From Nocardia transvalensis (GTDB lineage: Bacteria > Actinomycetota > Actinomycetes > Mycobacteriales > Mycobacteriaceae), in assembly GCF_015477765.1 (NCBI RefSeq), contig NZ_JADLQQ010000009.1:1-64000 (forward strand): a stretch of 64,000 nucleotides of DNA. The letters run 5' to 3'. The notes beneath the pieces were generated by a model that saw nothing but the letters and a program-made list of their open reading frames with translations, did no database searches and was not told where the DNA came from. The translations under genes were made by a program, and so were the position numbers. Of the stretch, positions 7,117-15,338 are shown piece after piece (position 1 is the first letter of the stretch; every line of letters begins with the position of its first letter).

Positions 7117-8811
7117 TCAGCCGGGGGAGGCCAGCCAGACGTTCGCCAGGTCGGGTGCGAAGCGGAGCGAGGGCATGGGAATCGCGCTGCGCACCCTGAC
7201 ACTGTGTAGGTCCGGAGGAGCGGTCGAACGGAACAGGATCGGCAGGATTGCGGCGTTGTCGAGGATGCGTCGTTCCGCTTCCTGCCAGGACTTGATCGCT
7301 TGCGCGGGCTCCTCTGGTGAATCAAGCGCCTGGATGATCAGCCGATCGGTTTCCGGATCGCTGTAACGGCCGTAATTGGCGGTGCTACCGGAGGCACTCG
7401 TCTGGAACATGGGCTGCAGGAAGGCACGACCATTGTTGTGGTACCAGTGCGGCCACCAGGATGCGATGGCGATATCCCATTCGCCTGTGTCCGTGCGCGT
7501 CGGGTCGTGCAGAAGATCTCGGTAGTCGGTCTGGCCGAGGCCGATCGATCGCACGGTCAGGCCAGCCCTTCGCAGATCGGCGGTGTAGGACAGGCCGAGC
7601 GCGCGGCTCGTCTCTGTCTCCGGGTAGATCGCGGTCAGTGTCAGGCCGTCCGGATATCCCGCCTCCGCCAGCAGCTTCCGGCAATGTTCCGGATCGCCCC
7701 TGCCGAACGGTGTCGGATAGGGATCAAAGTCTTGGTGACCGTCGTTGCCGGGCGGGATGATCGAGCCCGCGATACGGATCGTGGCGCCTGGGTCGAGTTC
7801 ACCGACGATCGCGGCGATGGCGGCCTTGTCGACCGCGTACATGAGCGCCCGGCGGACCCTTACATCCCGGAGCGTCCCGCGCGTATTGAACACGAGGTAG
7901 GGGTCCAGGGCGAGCCCGTACTCATGCACGCCGGTCGCGGACGAGTTCCCCGGGAGTGTTCCCCAGGGGAAGTCGGCCTCTCCGGTCGCTATCCTGTGCA
8001 CCACCCGATCCGCGGACACCGGTTCCGTGGTCACCTCCACAGTCTCCGGGTACTGATTGCGGACAGGATCGACATCCTTGTGCCAGAACGGATTCTGCCG
8101 CAGCTGCAACTGCTTACCCACCAGTCGGCGGGCGAGCCGATATGGTCCGGTCGACCGTATGTTGTCGGGTAATTCGGGATCGTCGGGGAGGAAGGCGTCG
8201 TACTCGGCCGGCGCCGGTGACGTGCACGGCAGGGTGAGAAGGTCGATGAAATCGAGCGCTGGCCGAATGAGCTCGAAGACGACGGTTTCGTCGTCGAGGA
8301 CCCGAACGCCTGAAATCTCGTGCGAATTCTGATAAGCGGCCAGTGCCACGGGGTTCGGACCGGCGCCGTGCACCGCAGCGGCGTAGCCCTCACAGTACTC
8401 CGCCATTCCCCGAATGGTGCTGGTGAAATAGGGAAGTACCGCCGGGCCGCGGAGCGGGTTGCACATCCGTTTGAACCCGCGCGCGACGTCGTATGCGGTC
8501 ACCGGCCGCGCAGGTGTGGTATCCCACAGCACACCCGAGCGCAGATGCACGACATAGCTGGTGTAGCTGGCACCTACGCCGGCGTTGTAGATGGACGGAA
8601 TCTCCCGAGCCAGATCCGGTATCGGCGCAATGGCCTGCCAGCTGTGGAGGTCTGCCACCGGTCGGTAGGTGAACAGTTGCCTGCTGAGCAGCCTGAGAAT
8701 CTGATCGGTCGGTGTCCGAGGCGAGCAGGTCGGGTCCAGCCGGTCGATGTCACCGGGCCCGTACAGGCGCAGGGTCCCGCCGCGGTGCGGTTGCGCTTCC
8801 GGTCCGGTCAC
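7117..8811 (-). CDS. ABC-type peptide-binding-like protein (SBP family 5) lacking a signal peptide
   Basis: The 564-aa sequence has the SBP_bac_5 fold hallmarks: GGTLRLYGPGDIDRLDP at the N-terminus, VTAYDVARGFKRMCNP, STGPYRLARR, VRVRRALMYAVDKAA and the C-terminal ALDSPEEPAQAIKSWQEAERRI. The GTG start forms a GTGA overlap with the upstream aminotransferase stop, so translation begins only about 10 residues before the mature-domain start. There is no hydrophobic signal peptide and no lipobox. No ABC permease or ATPase gene occurs nearby. It may therefore be cytoplasmic, binding a peptide-like intermediate, or have lost export. This absence is visible in the sequence; the functional meaning is inference. 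Confidence 0.8.
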   Translation of the reverse strand: MTGPEAQPHRGGTLRLYGPGDIDRLDPTCSPRTPTDQILRLLSRQLFTYRPVADLHSWQAIAPIPDLAREIPSIYNAGVGASYTSYVVHLRSGVLWDTTPARPVTAYDVARGFKRMCNPLRGPAVLPYFTSTIRGMAEYCEGYAAAVHGAGPNPVALAAYQNSHEISGVRVLDDETVVFELIRPALDFIDLLTLPCTSPAPAEYDAFLPDDPELPDNIRSTGPYRLARRLVGKQLQLRQNPFWHKDVDPVRNQYPETVEVTTEPVSADRVVHRIATGEADFPWGTLPGNSSATGVHEYGLALDPYLVFNTRGTLRDVRVRRALMYAVDKAAIAAIVGELDPGATIRIAGSIIPPGNDGHQDFDPYPTPFGRGDPEHCRKLLAEAGYPDGLTLTAIYPETETSRALGLSYTADLRRAGLTVRSIGLGQTDYRDLLHDPTRTDTGEWDIAIASWWPHWYHNNGRAFLQPMFQTSASGSTANYGRYSDPETDRLIIQALDSPEEPAQAIKSWQEAERRILDNAAILPILFRSTAPPDLHSVRVRSAIPMPSLRFAPDLANVWLASPG

Positions 8812-10100
8812 GAGATCTCCTCGGCGAGTTGGGCCATGATCTCGAGCGCACGGTCGATCTCCTGGTGATCGTTGAAGATATGCGTGGTTATCCGCGCGGC
8901 GTAGTGCTGATGGGGTGATCCCGGGACGTCGAATTCGGTCCAGCGAGCCGAGATTTGATACTCGGCCGCCAAACGGCTGACGAAGGCGTGGATCTTCTTG
9001 ACGTTCCACGCGTCCTCCCGCCGGCGGAACGGGTGGAAGGCAATCAGCGGTGAGCGTAGCCGTGGGTCCGCGCCCGGCGAATACATCGCCTCGAGTCCGA
9101 AGCGCTCCGCAATGCGGGTGCGCGCGTACTCGGCGAGCGCGAAGATGCGATGTTCGATTCGCTCCCGGCCGATCTCGTCCCACAGCTCGCAGGCCTTGGC
9201 CAGCGCCGCACCTCGGGCGATGTTCGCGCTACCCACGCTTTGCAAGTAGTCGCCGATGTTGTCGCTCTCGGTCCGGGTCGTTGTGCGCGGCGGTGGGCTG
9301 CCCTTCATCGGGTACCACGTGGAGATGATCGGCCAGAATGTCGGCAGCGGTAGTGGGTTGTGCTCCGGGTGGACCTTGTTGCGTACGTAGAGAAGACCTG
9401 TTCCGAGCGGTCCACACTGGAACTTCGCCCCGGAGCACGAGATGAAGTCGGCGCCGATGGCGCGCATATTGCAATTGAGCATCCCGGGTATCAGGGCCCC
9501 ATCGATCACGGTGATCAGGCCGTGGCGGTGGGCGAGTTCGCAGAGCTGCCGCATCGGCAGCATCGTCCCGGTGAACAGGGTGATGCCGGAGAAGGCCAGC
9601 ACCCTGGTCCGCGGGGTGATCGCAGCCTCGAAGAGGTCGATGATCTGCTCGGTCTGCACGTCGTAGCCGACGGGGAGGGTGACTGTCTTCAGGGTGATGC
9701 CGTACCGGTTACGGAGGAGGTTGAAGTTCGACAGCATCGAGTAGCACTCATGGGTGGTTGTCACGACCTCGTCGCCTTCGTGCAGGTCCAGGCCATGAAT
9801 AACCCTGGCCGTGCCGTCCGTCGTGCTGTGGGTGATCACCATCTCGTCCTGATCGACCCCGTAGGCGCGGGCGATGGCGGCGCGATGCTCGGAGTACATG
9901 CCGGGCGGATAGACATCCATCAGGCTGCCGCTCCACTCTCGGGTCACCCGGTCCACCGTGTCGAGGACGTCGTACGGCATCGCGCCGACGGTACCCGTAT
10001 TCAGGTGGATCGCGCCCGGAGTGAGAGCGAACAGATGCCGGATCTCTTCCCAGGATGCTTCGCCCAGACCGGGCCGGGATGGCGCTGTGGTGAGACCCAT
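8808..10100 (-). CDS. Class V PLP aminotransferase, isopenicillin-N-epimerase-like
   Basis: The 430-aa PLP enzyme of fold type I shows HLNTGTVGAMP near residue 32 (start of the class V domain), ITHSTTDGTARV (phosphate-binding region), the aspartate in LITVIDGALIPG (D200) and the Schiff-base lysine in SCSGAKFQCGPLGTG (K226). This pattern fits the isopenicillin N epimerase/cysteine desulfurase-like branch, whose members act as racemases, lyases or aminotransferases. No desulfurase active-site Cys loop is recognised. The ATG has AGGGG 7 nt upstream. It is the first gene of a three-gene minus-strand operon (SBP-like and Nudix follow) and is divergent from the deaminase gene across 56 nt. Confidence 0.83.
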   Translation of the reverse strand: MGLTTAPSRPGLGEASWEEIRHLFALTPGAIHLNTGTVGAMPYDVLDTVDRVTREWSGSLMDVYPPGMYSEHRAAIARAYGVDQDEMVITHSTTDGTARVIHGLDLHEGDEVVTTTHECYSMLSNFNLLRNRYGITLKTVTLPVGYDVQTEQIIDLFEAAITPRTRVLAFSGITLFTGTMLPMRQLCELAHRHGLITVIDGALIPGMLNCNMRAIGADFISCSGAKFQCGPLGTGLLYVRNKVHPEHNPLPLPTFWPIISTWYPMKGSPPPRTTTRTESDNIGDYLQSVGSANIARGAALAKACELWDEIGRERIEHRIFALAEYARTRIAERFGLEAMYSPGADPRLRSPLIAFHPFRRREDAWNVKKIHAFVSRLAAEYQISARWTEFDVPGSPHQHYAARITTHIFNDHQEIDRALEIMAQLAEEIS

Positions 10101-10156
10101 GGTGAACCCCTGTCTCCGACGACCACGTCACTCCAAAGATAGCATATGATTTTGAA
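10101..10156. promoter_or_regulatory. Divergent promoter region, aminotransferase / deaminase
   Basis: A 56-nt intergenic spacer with an AT-rich core (AAAGATAGCATATGATTTTG) serves both 10100 (minus) and 10157 (plus). The core ends only a few bases before the deaminase GTG, which has no clear Shine-Dalgarno, so that transcript may be leaderless. Confidence 0.45.
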
Positions 10157-11227
10157 GTGAAATACTGCGGGGAGCTGTCCGCGGCGGCGTTCATCGCGGC
10201 GATGCCGAAGGTCGAACTGCACGTGCATCTGCTGGGTTCGGCATCGGTCGAGACGGTATCCGGATTGGCTTGTCTCCGACCGGATCTCGGTGTGCCGGCA
10301 GACCCGGCCGAGTTGGGGCGCTATTTTCGCTTCACCGACTTCGCCCATTTCATCGAGGTGTATACCGCTGTCAACAAGCTGGTCACCAGCGGTTCCGATG
10401 TGCTGGCCCTGGTCGTCGACCTCGGGGCTCAGCTGGCCGCGAACAACGTGCGGTATGCCGAGGTGACCGTCACCCCGCTCTCGCATCTGCGCGCCGGAAT
10501 CGCCGCGGCAGAACTGGCTCGAGCGCTCACCATTGGTCGTCGTATCGTCGCGGCGCGGAATCGAATCCACATGAACTGGATCTTCGATGTGTCCGGTGAC
10601 GACGGTATATCCGGGGCTTTCGCGACGGTGGACTGGATCCTGCGATACCAACCGGAAGGGGCGGTCGGCTTCGGACTCGGCGGCCCCGAACGTGGAGTTC
10701 CCCGTCGCCTGTTTCGCCCCGCGTTCGACAAGGCGAGAGCCAACGGGTTGCACTGTATCCCCCATGCGGGCGAGGTCACCGACGCGGGTGAAGTATGGTC
10801 TGCCGCACGCGATCTCGGCGCAGAGCGGATCGGCCACGGTATTCGGGCGGTGGCCGATCCGCGACTGTTGGAGCACCTGGCCGACCGTGGCACGACCCTC
10901 GAGATCTGCCCATCCTCGAATCTCTGCACGGGCGCGGTTCGGACGCTCGAGGAGCATCCGCTGCCCGCGTTGCTTGCCGCCGGTGTGCCGATCACGATCG
11001 GCACGGACGACCCGACGATGTTCGACACCACGCTGAACCGGGAGTACCAGCTCTGCCACGACCGGCTGGGCATTCCGCTGCGGACCCTCGTCGACACCGT
11101 GGAATCCGGAGTGCGCGCGGCTTTCTGCCCCGAGCCGCTGGCTCGGGAGATTCGTCATCACCTCGACGCATTGCGCGAGCGACTCGATGGGCCGCGCAGC
11201 GCGCTCGCCGAAGGCTACCGTCCGTAG
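10157..11227 (+). CDS. Adenosine/adenine deaminase-family metal hydrolase
   Basis: The 356-aa protein carries all metal and catalytic motifs of the ADA family: the HxH pair in PKVELHVHLLGS (H22, H24), HAGE (H203, E206), RIGHGIR (H227), ICPSSN, and TDDP (D284, D285). It should hydrolytically deaminate a purine nucleoside, adenine or a related 6-aminopurine. The region around residue 170, GFGLGGPERG, corresponds to the substrate loop. The GTG start lacks a clear ribosome-binding site; the residues before HxH align with family N-termini, so the upstream start is kept. Within a biosynthetic region it could process an adenosyl or purine intermediate or act on a nucleoside product. Confidence 0.87.
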   Translation: MKYCGELSAAAFIAAMPKVELHVHLLGSASVETVSGLACLRPDLGVPADPAELGRYFRFTDFAHFIEVYTAVNKLVTSGSDVLALVVDLGAQLAANNVRYAEVTVTPLSHLRAGIAAAELARALTIGRRIVAARNRIHMNWIFDVSGDDGISGAFATVDWILRYQPEGAVGFGLGGPERGVPRRLFRPAFDKARANGLHCIPHAGEVTDAGEVWSAARDLGAERIGHGIRAVADPRLLEHLADRGTTLEICPSSNLCTGAVRTLEEHPLPALLAAGVPITIGTDDPTMFDTTLNREYQLCHDRLGIPLRTLVDTVESGVRAAFCPEPLAREIRHHLDALRERLDGPRSALAEGYRP

Positions 11228-11271
11228 GCCTTCAGAAAGGTACTATTTTTGTAATCTAAATGGGGAGAGTC

Positions 11272-12570
11272 ATGAAAGCACGGTTCGCGCTCGCGAAGCG
11301 GGCGGTGCGGGTGACGGCGACGGTTGTCACGATTCTGGTTCCCGCGATCATCGGAGGCATCGCCCGCGGCGTGCGGCACGGTCGGGCGGCCGGATGGCGG
11401 CATGTCTACCGGCGGTCGGCCGTTCTGCTGATGACGCTCGGGCCGACCTTCGTCAAGGCCGGTCAGGTGCTCGGTACCCGGCGTGACGTCCTGCCGCCGG
11501 CGCTGTGCGACGAGCTGTCGACGCTGCAGGATTCGGTCGCGCCGCTGGACGAGGCCCGAACCGCAGTCGCGTTGGCGGAAGCGTACGGTACCGAGGTCGA
11601 CGATGTTTTCGCCGAGCTGGACCCGCTGCCGGTTGCGTCCGGGAGCGTGGCGTCGGTGTATCGGGCGCGGTTGAAGTCGGGGCAGGACGTCGCGGTCAAG
11701 CTGCGCCGGCCCGGTATCGAGCAGACCATGTCCGACGATCTGGCCCTGATTCGCCTTGGGGCCGCACTCGTCGCGCGGTTACCGGTCTTCCGCGGCGTTC
11801 CTGTCGAGGAGGTCGTCGGGAACATGGCGAATGCGGTACTCGGGCAGCTCGATTTCGAGCGGGAGGCCGACAATCTGCTGCGGTTGCGCAAGAATCTCTC
11901 CGAGGTGCCACGGGTCTGGGTGCCGAAGGTCTATCCCGAGGCCTGCCGCCCCCGGTGCATCGTGATGGAGTTCATCCCGGACCTGGCGGTGGATACCGCC
12001 GACCACTGTTCTCCGGCCGCCCGTCGGCGCTTCGCCGCGTCCGGCATGGCCGCGATGTATCAGATGCTGTTCGTCGACGGGTTCGTGCACTGCGACATGC
12101 ACCCCGGCAATCTGTACTTCACCCGCAGCGCGCAAGTGGTGGTGCTCGACGCGGGCTTCAGTGTCCAGCTGTCCGACCGGCTCCGACGACTGTTCGCCGA
12201 GTTCTTCATGAATATGGCCATCGGTCGCGGGCCGCACGCCGCCGAGATCGTGATCGAAAGTGCGGCCAGGGTCGCCGACGACGCCGATCTCGAGGGATTC
12301 ACCGCGCGGATGGCCGATCTGGTCGAGCGCAGCCACGGTCAGTCGGCGCGAGAGTTCAGTCTGATCGCCTTCGCCATGGAGATGTTCGATCTCCAGCGCC
12401 GCTTCGGTATCCACGCCGCGCCGGAGTTGATCTTCCCGCTGTTGTCCCTCCTGGTCATCGAGGGCACCATTCGCGAGCTCGATCCCGATCTGGATTTCCA
12501 GGAGGCGGCCAAGCCGCAGCTCATGCGAGGGCTGTTCGGGGCCGAGCGCGGGCGTTCTACGTTTCCGTGA
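11272..12570 (+). CDS. ABC1/UbiB (AarF)-family atypical kinase
   Basis: The 432-aa ABC1 kinase-like protein has the inhibitory KxGQ motif in PTFVKAGQVLGTRRDVLP, the Ala-rich nucleotide loop VASGSVASVYRA, the lysine in VAVKLRRPG, the catalytic loop FVHCDMHPGNLYF, and the metal-binding DAG in VVLDAGFS. The C-terminus contains hydrophobic helices (LIFPLLSLLVIEG). Family members have ATPase or kinase activity linked to isoprenoid-quinone or lipid metabolism. ATG 11272 has GGGGAG upstream and is preferred over ATG 11260. The AT-rich segment 11241-11260 includes an ATCTAA half-site also seen at 13977. Its 3' end overlaps the converging propeller gene by 14 bp. This is an uncommon member of a secondary-metabolite region. 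Confidence 0.82.
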   Translation: MKARFALAKRAVRVTATVVTILVPAIIGGIARGVRHGRAAGWRHVYRRSAVLLMTLGPTFVKAGQVLGTRRDVLPPALCDELSTLQDSVAPLDEARTAVALAEAYGTEVDDVFAELDPLPVASGSVASVYRARLKSGQDVAVKLRRPGIEQTMSDDLALIRLGAALVARLPVFRGVPVEEVVGNMANAVLGQLDFEREADNLLRLRKNLSEVPRVWVPKVYPEACRPRCIVMEFIPDLAVDTADHCSPAARRRFAASGMAAMYQMLFVDGFVHCDMHPGNLYFTRSAQVVVLDAGFSVQLSDRLRRLFAEFFMNMAIGRGPHAAEIVIESAARVADDADLEGFTARMADLVERSHGQSAREFSLIAFAMEMFDLQRRFGIHAAPELIFPLLSLLVIEGTIRELDPDLDFQEAAKPQLMRGLFGAERGRSTFP

Positions 12571-13207
12571 AGAGGCCGTCGAGCTCGATGGCGCGCAGGG
12601 CACGTGCGGGGAAGTCGCAGTACCAGAGATGGCAACCGTCCGAGGTCATTCCGGTGGGATGGCCGGGGAGGCGGACAATGCCGACCGCCGCACCAGTCGC
12701 TGCGCTCGTCGCCCGCAGTACCCCCTCCTCGAAGTCACCGTGGATCACCATGCCGTCGAAATAGGTCAGGCCCGAGGGGGATTCGCCGTCCACCCCGTAT
12801 TCACGTTCGATCTCCATCGTGTCGTAGTTCCGCAGCTGCACCACGGTCGGCCCGCGCAGGCACATCCACAACCCCTCCGGGCCGAACTCGATCCCGGTCA
12901 GTCTGCCGCTGGGTGGCGGAACCTCCTTCTCGCCGACGGATTCCCCGGTGCGCCCGTCGATGAGCAACAGCCGCTTGGGACGGCCGCCGACCTGGAGCAG
13001 CCGGCTGCCGTCGTAGGCGAGATCCGCGCGCACACGGGAACAGGCAAGGGTGCGGCTCACCGTGCCGTCGACCGGGTCGATGGCGTAGATCGCCTGCGCG
13101 TTCTGATCCGAATGCCACAGCATCGAGCCGTCCCACGTGAGCCCGCACAGATAGGCGGCGGGAGCGGGCAGCGTCCGGACGATCGGCGCGGTGTGGCTGA
13201 GGGGCAT
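12557..13207 (-). CDS. Small beta-propeller protein, paralogue of the 2586-3224 gene
   Basis: The 216-aa propeller has blade-like repeats CGLTWDGSMLWHSD, IYAIDPVDGTVSRTL, LLLIDGRTGESV, GLTYFDGMVIHGDF and GMTSDGCHLWYCDF. It is the same length and has the same start and end signatures as the product of 2586-3224, but diverged elsewhere. No signal peptide. ATG 13207 has a strong AGGAGAG 4 nt upstream; the longer in-frame start at 13243 is rejected. It is divergent from the hydroxylase-like gene and convergent with the ABC1 kinase (14-bp overlap). Function unknown; two copies in one cluster suggest distinct steps or a heteromeric scaffold. Confidence 0.72.
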   Translation of the reverse strand: MPLSHTAPIVRTLPAPAAYLCGLTWDGSMLWHSDQNAQAIYAIDPVDGTVSRTLACSRVRADLAYDGSRLLQVGGRPKRLLLIDGRTGESVGEKEVPPPSGRLTGIEFGPEGLWMCLRGPTVVQLRNYDTMEIEREYGVDGESPSGLTYFDGMVIHGDFEEGVLRATSAATGAAVGIVRLPGHPTGMTSDGCHLWYCDFPARALRAIELDGLFTET

Positions 13208-13272
13208 CGGTCTCTCCTGACCTGGCGACCATTTCACTTCCATAATATATTGTGAGCTAAGGGGTGATGCTG
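13208..13272. promoter_or_regulatory. Divergent AT-rich promoter region
   Basis: The spacer between the propeller gene (minus) and the hydroxylase-like gene (plus) contains CATAATATATTGTGAG at 13241-13256. It supplies -10-like elements in both directions. Confidence 0.45.
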
Positions 13273-13992
13273 ATGGAAGCCGGGTTCGCCGACCTCGCGC
13301 AGGCGTACATCGATCGCTACCGGTTCTCGAGTAGGCGCAACCTCACCTCGTGGATCGGGATGGAGCTCGACTGGGACGAGGACTATTGCCGCCGGGTTGC
13401 CGCCTTCTTCGAGCAGGCTCCGTTGCTGGACTACAGCCCGTCCCTCGCCGAACTCTACGACCGGTTCGCGTGGGAGAACTTGCAGCAGTACCGCGTGGTT
13501 CTAGACGCCGGGATCACCGTGCGGCCCTGGCTCGCGCGTGGGCAGCCGTACCGGCGATCGGACGAGTTGCGGGCGTCGGTCCGAGCCACCGGCGTGCTCT
13601 ATGTGTATCCAACGAGCTCCGGCCACGGTCCTGGGCCTCCCCGCGGGTTCCATCCGATGCGGAAACCGTCGGGCGTTGTGGCAGACGGCGTGGAGTTGTG
13701 TCACAACGACGTGTTCCGGGTCGTGCACGACGTCTTCGGGCACATCGTGTCCGGGAGCGGATTCTCGCCCCGGGGGGAGTTCAAGGCGGCCTTCTGTCAT
13801 ATGGGGATGTACTCCGACGACGTCCATCCCGTGCTGTTCACCGAACACATCGCCCAGATCTGCTGGTACTTCTTCGGTCCGCACGCGCGCGAGCGCCGCT
13901 ACCCGCCGCAGAAGGTATTCGAGTATCCCCGGAGCTATCTGGATCGGTTTCGGGACCTGTTCGTGCCCCCTAGGCAATCTAACTTAATTTAG
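13273..13992 (+). CDS. Putative non-haem iron enzyme, distantly aromatic-amino-acid-hydroxylase-like
   Basis: The 239-aa protein contains VVHDVFGHIVSGSGF (H152, H157) and, 34 residues later, VLFTEHIAQICWYF (E191). Pterin-dependent Phe/Tyr/Trp hydroxylases bind iron with HD-FGH plus a Glu about 40 residues downstream, and their motif is HD[IV]FGH. The match of two His, one Glu and surrounding hydrophobic residues is good, but the rest of the sequence diverges and the protein is slightly shorter than bacterial phenylalanine hydroxylases. I infer a metal-dependent oxygenase; the pterin requirement and substrate are unknown. Three close starts exist (13264, 13267, 13273); AAGGGG spacing favours 13273. 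Its stop codon lies in a palindrome that probably controls the next gene. Confidence 0.6.
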   Translation: MEAGFADLAQAYIDRYRFSSRRNLTSWIGMELDWDEDYCRRVAAFFEQAPLLDYSPSLAELYDRFAWENLQQYRVVLDAGITVRPWLARGQPYRRSDELRASVRATGVLYVYPTSSGHGPGPPRGFHPMRKPSGVVADGVELCHNDVFRVVHDVFGHIVSGSGFSPRGEFKAAFCHMGMYSDDVHPVLFTEHIAQICWYFFGPHARERRYPPQKVFEYPRSYLDRFRDLFVPPRQSNLI

Positions 13993-13994
13993 AT
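13977..13994 (+). promoter_or_regulatory. Palindromic site ATCTAA-N6-TTAGAT
   Basis: Perfect 6-bp arms with a 6-nt AT-rich spacer (CTTAAT), overlapping the stop of the preceding gene and ending 11 nt before the GTG of the desulfurase-like gene. It is a candidate operator or promoter. An ATCTAA half-site also precedes the ABC1 kinase at 11254-11259. Confidence 0.5.
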
Positions 13995-14005
13995 ATGGTG
14001 ATCTG

Positions 14006-15325
14006 GTGACTGATCTGATGAACTCCGGGAAGATCAGCTCGTCGACGGTGGGGGAGGCGATTCGGAAGGACTTTCCCATTCTGGAGCGGCGATTCGGGCC
14101 GAATCCGTTGGTCTACCTCGACAATGCCGCGACCACCCAGAAGCCGCGCGTGGTGCTCGATGCCCTCGTGAACTATTACTCGAGTGTCAACAGCAATATC
14201 GGTCGGGGCTACTACCAGCTGAGCATGGCGGCGACCGACACCTACGAGCGGGCACGCGACACCATCCGGCGCGCGATCAACGCGGCGCACTCCGACGAGG
14301 TGGTCTTCACCCCCGGCACGACCGCGGCGATCAATCTCCTGACCGATACCTTCGGCCGGTCCGCCGTGACCGCTGGCGATCAGATCGTGGTCACCGGCAT
14401 GGAGCACAACTCCAACATGCTGCCCTGGCGCAGGCTGTGCGAGGCCACCGGCGCCGAACTCGTGGTCGTGCCGGTCGCCGCCGATGGCCGGGTGGCCGCG
14501 GAGAGTTTCGCCGCGGTACTCGGACCTCGGGTCCGGCTTGCGGCCGTCGCGCATGTGTCGAATGTGCTCGGTACCGTGAACCCCGTTCGGGAAATGATCC
14601 GAGCCGCACATCGTCACGGCGTCCCGGTGCTGGTCGACGGTGCCCAGGCGGTGCCGCACCGGCGGGTGGATGTCCAGGATCTGGATGCGGACTTCTATTG
14701 CTTCTCCGGGCACAAGGTCTACGGCCCGATGGGCGTCGGCGTGCTGTACGGCAAGCGAAAGCTGCTCTCGCAGCTCCAGCCATACCAAGTGGGCGGCGGC
14801 ACCGTGAAGGGTGTGACCTTCGACGAACCCGTCTCCTATGTCCCGGTGCCGGCCCGTCTCGAAGCGGGCACGCCGCATGTTGCCGGCGCGATCGGACTGG
14901 CCACGGCGTTCGACTACGTCGACAGTCTCGGGTGGGATGATGTGCGGCGTCACGATGAGCTTCTGGTATGCACCGCAGTCGAAGTTCTGCGGAGCCTGCC
15001 GCGGGTGCGCGTTCTCGGCGACCCGACGGCCGACCCGAGCGGGTTGGTCTCCTTCGTCGTCGATGGCCTTCATCCCTACGATGTCGGCGGGCATCTGGAT
15101 CGGCACGGCGTGGCCGTGCGCAGCGGGGTGCACTGCGCCAATACCTTCGTCGACACGTTCGGTGTCGTCGGTACCGTCCGCCTGTCGTTCGCGGTGTACA
15201 ACACCGAAGCCGACATCGAGGTCGTGCGGCGCGCACTGACGACCGTTGAACCCGGCCTCTGGACGAAAGAGCATCCGACCGAACGGTTTCTGGCGGTCGA
15301 CCCGTCGGAACAGGATCACCAGTGA
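14006..15325 (+). CDS. SufS/CsdA-like cysteine desulfurase (class V PLP)
   Basis: The 439-aa PLP enzyme has the SufS layout: VYLDNAATTQKP near residue 37, EHNSNMLPW (H134), DGAQAVPH (Asp/Gln cofactor contacts), the Schiff-base lysine in CFSGHKVYGPMGVG (K237), and the persulfide cysteine in VRSGVHCANT (C377), equivalent to SufS C364 of E. coli. It should convert L-cysteine to alanine plus an enzyme-bound persulfide. It is not beside suf genes; its neighbours are a methyltransferase, a Cys/Met gamma-lyase type enzyme and homocysteine methyltransferase, so a dedicated sulfur-donor role in a product pathway is plausible. The N-terminal ~20 residues and the C-terminal ~25 exceed the typical length. 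Confidence 0.85.
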   Translation: MTDLMNSGKISSSTVGEAIRKDFPILERRFGPNPLVYLDNAATTQKPRVVLDALVNYYSSVNSNIGRGYYQLSMAATDTYERARDTIRRAINAAHSDEVVFTPGTTAAINLLTDTFGRSAVTAGDQIVVTGMEHNSNMLPWRRLCEATGAELVVVPVAADGRVAAESFAAVLGPRVRLAAVAHVSNVLGTVNPVREMIRAAHRHGVPVLVDGAQAVPHRRVDVQDLDADFYCFSGHKVYGPMGVGVLYGKRKLLSQLQPYQVGGGTVKGVTFDEPVSYVPVPARLEAGTPHVAGAIGLATAFDYVDSLGWDDVRRHDELLVCTAVEVLRSLPRVRVLGDPTADPSGLVSFVVDGLHPYDVGGHLDRHGVAVRSGVHCANTFVDTFGVVGTVRLSFAVYNTEADIEVVRRALTTVEPGLWTKEHPTERFLAVDPSEQDHQ

Positions 15326-15338
15326 TGGGACAGGCGCG

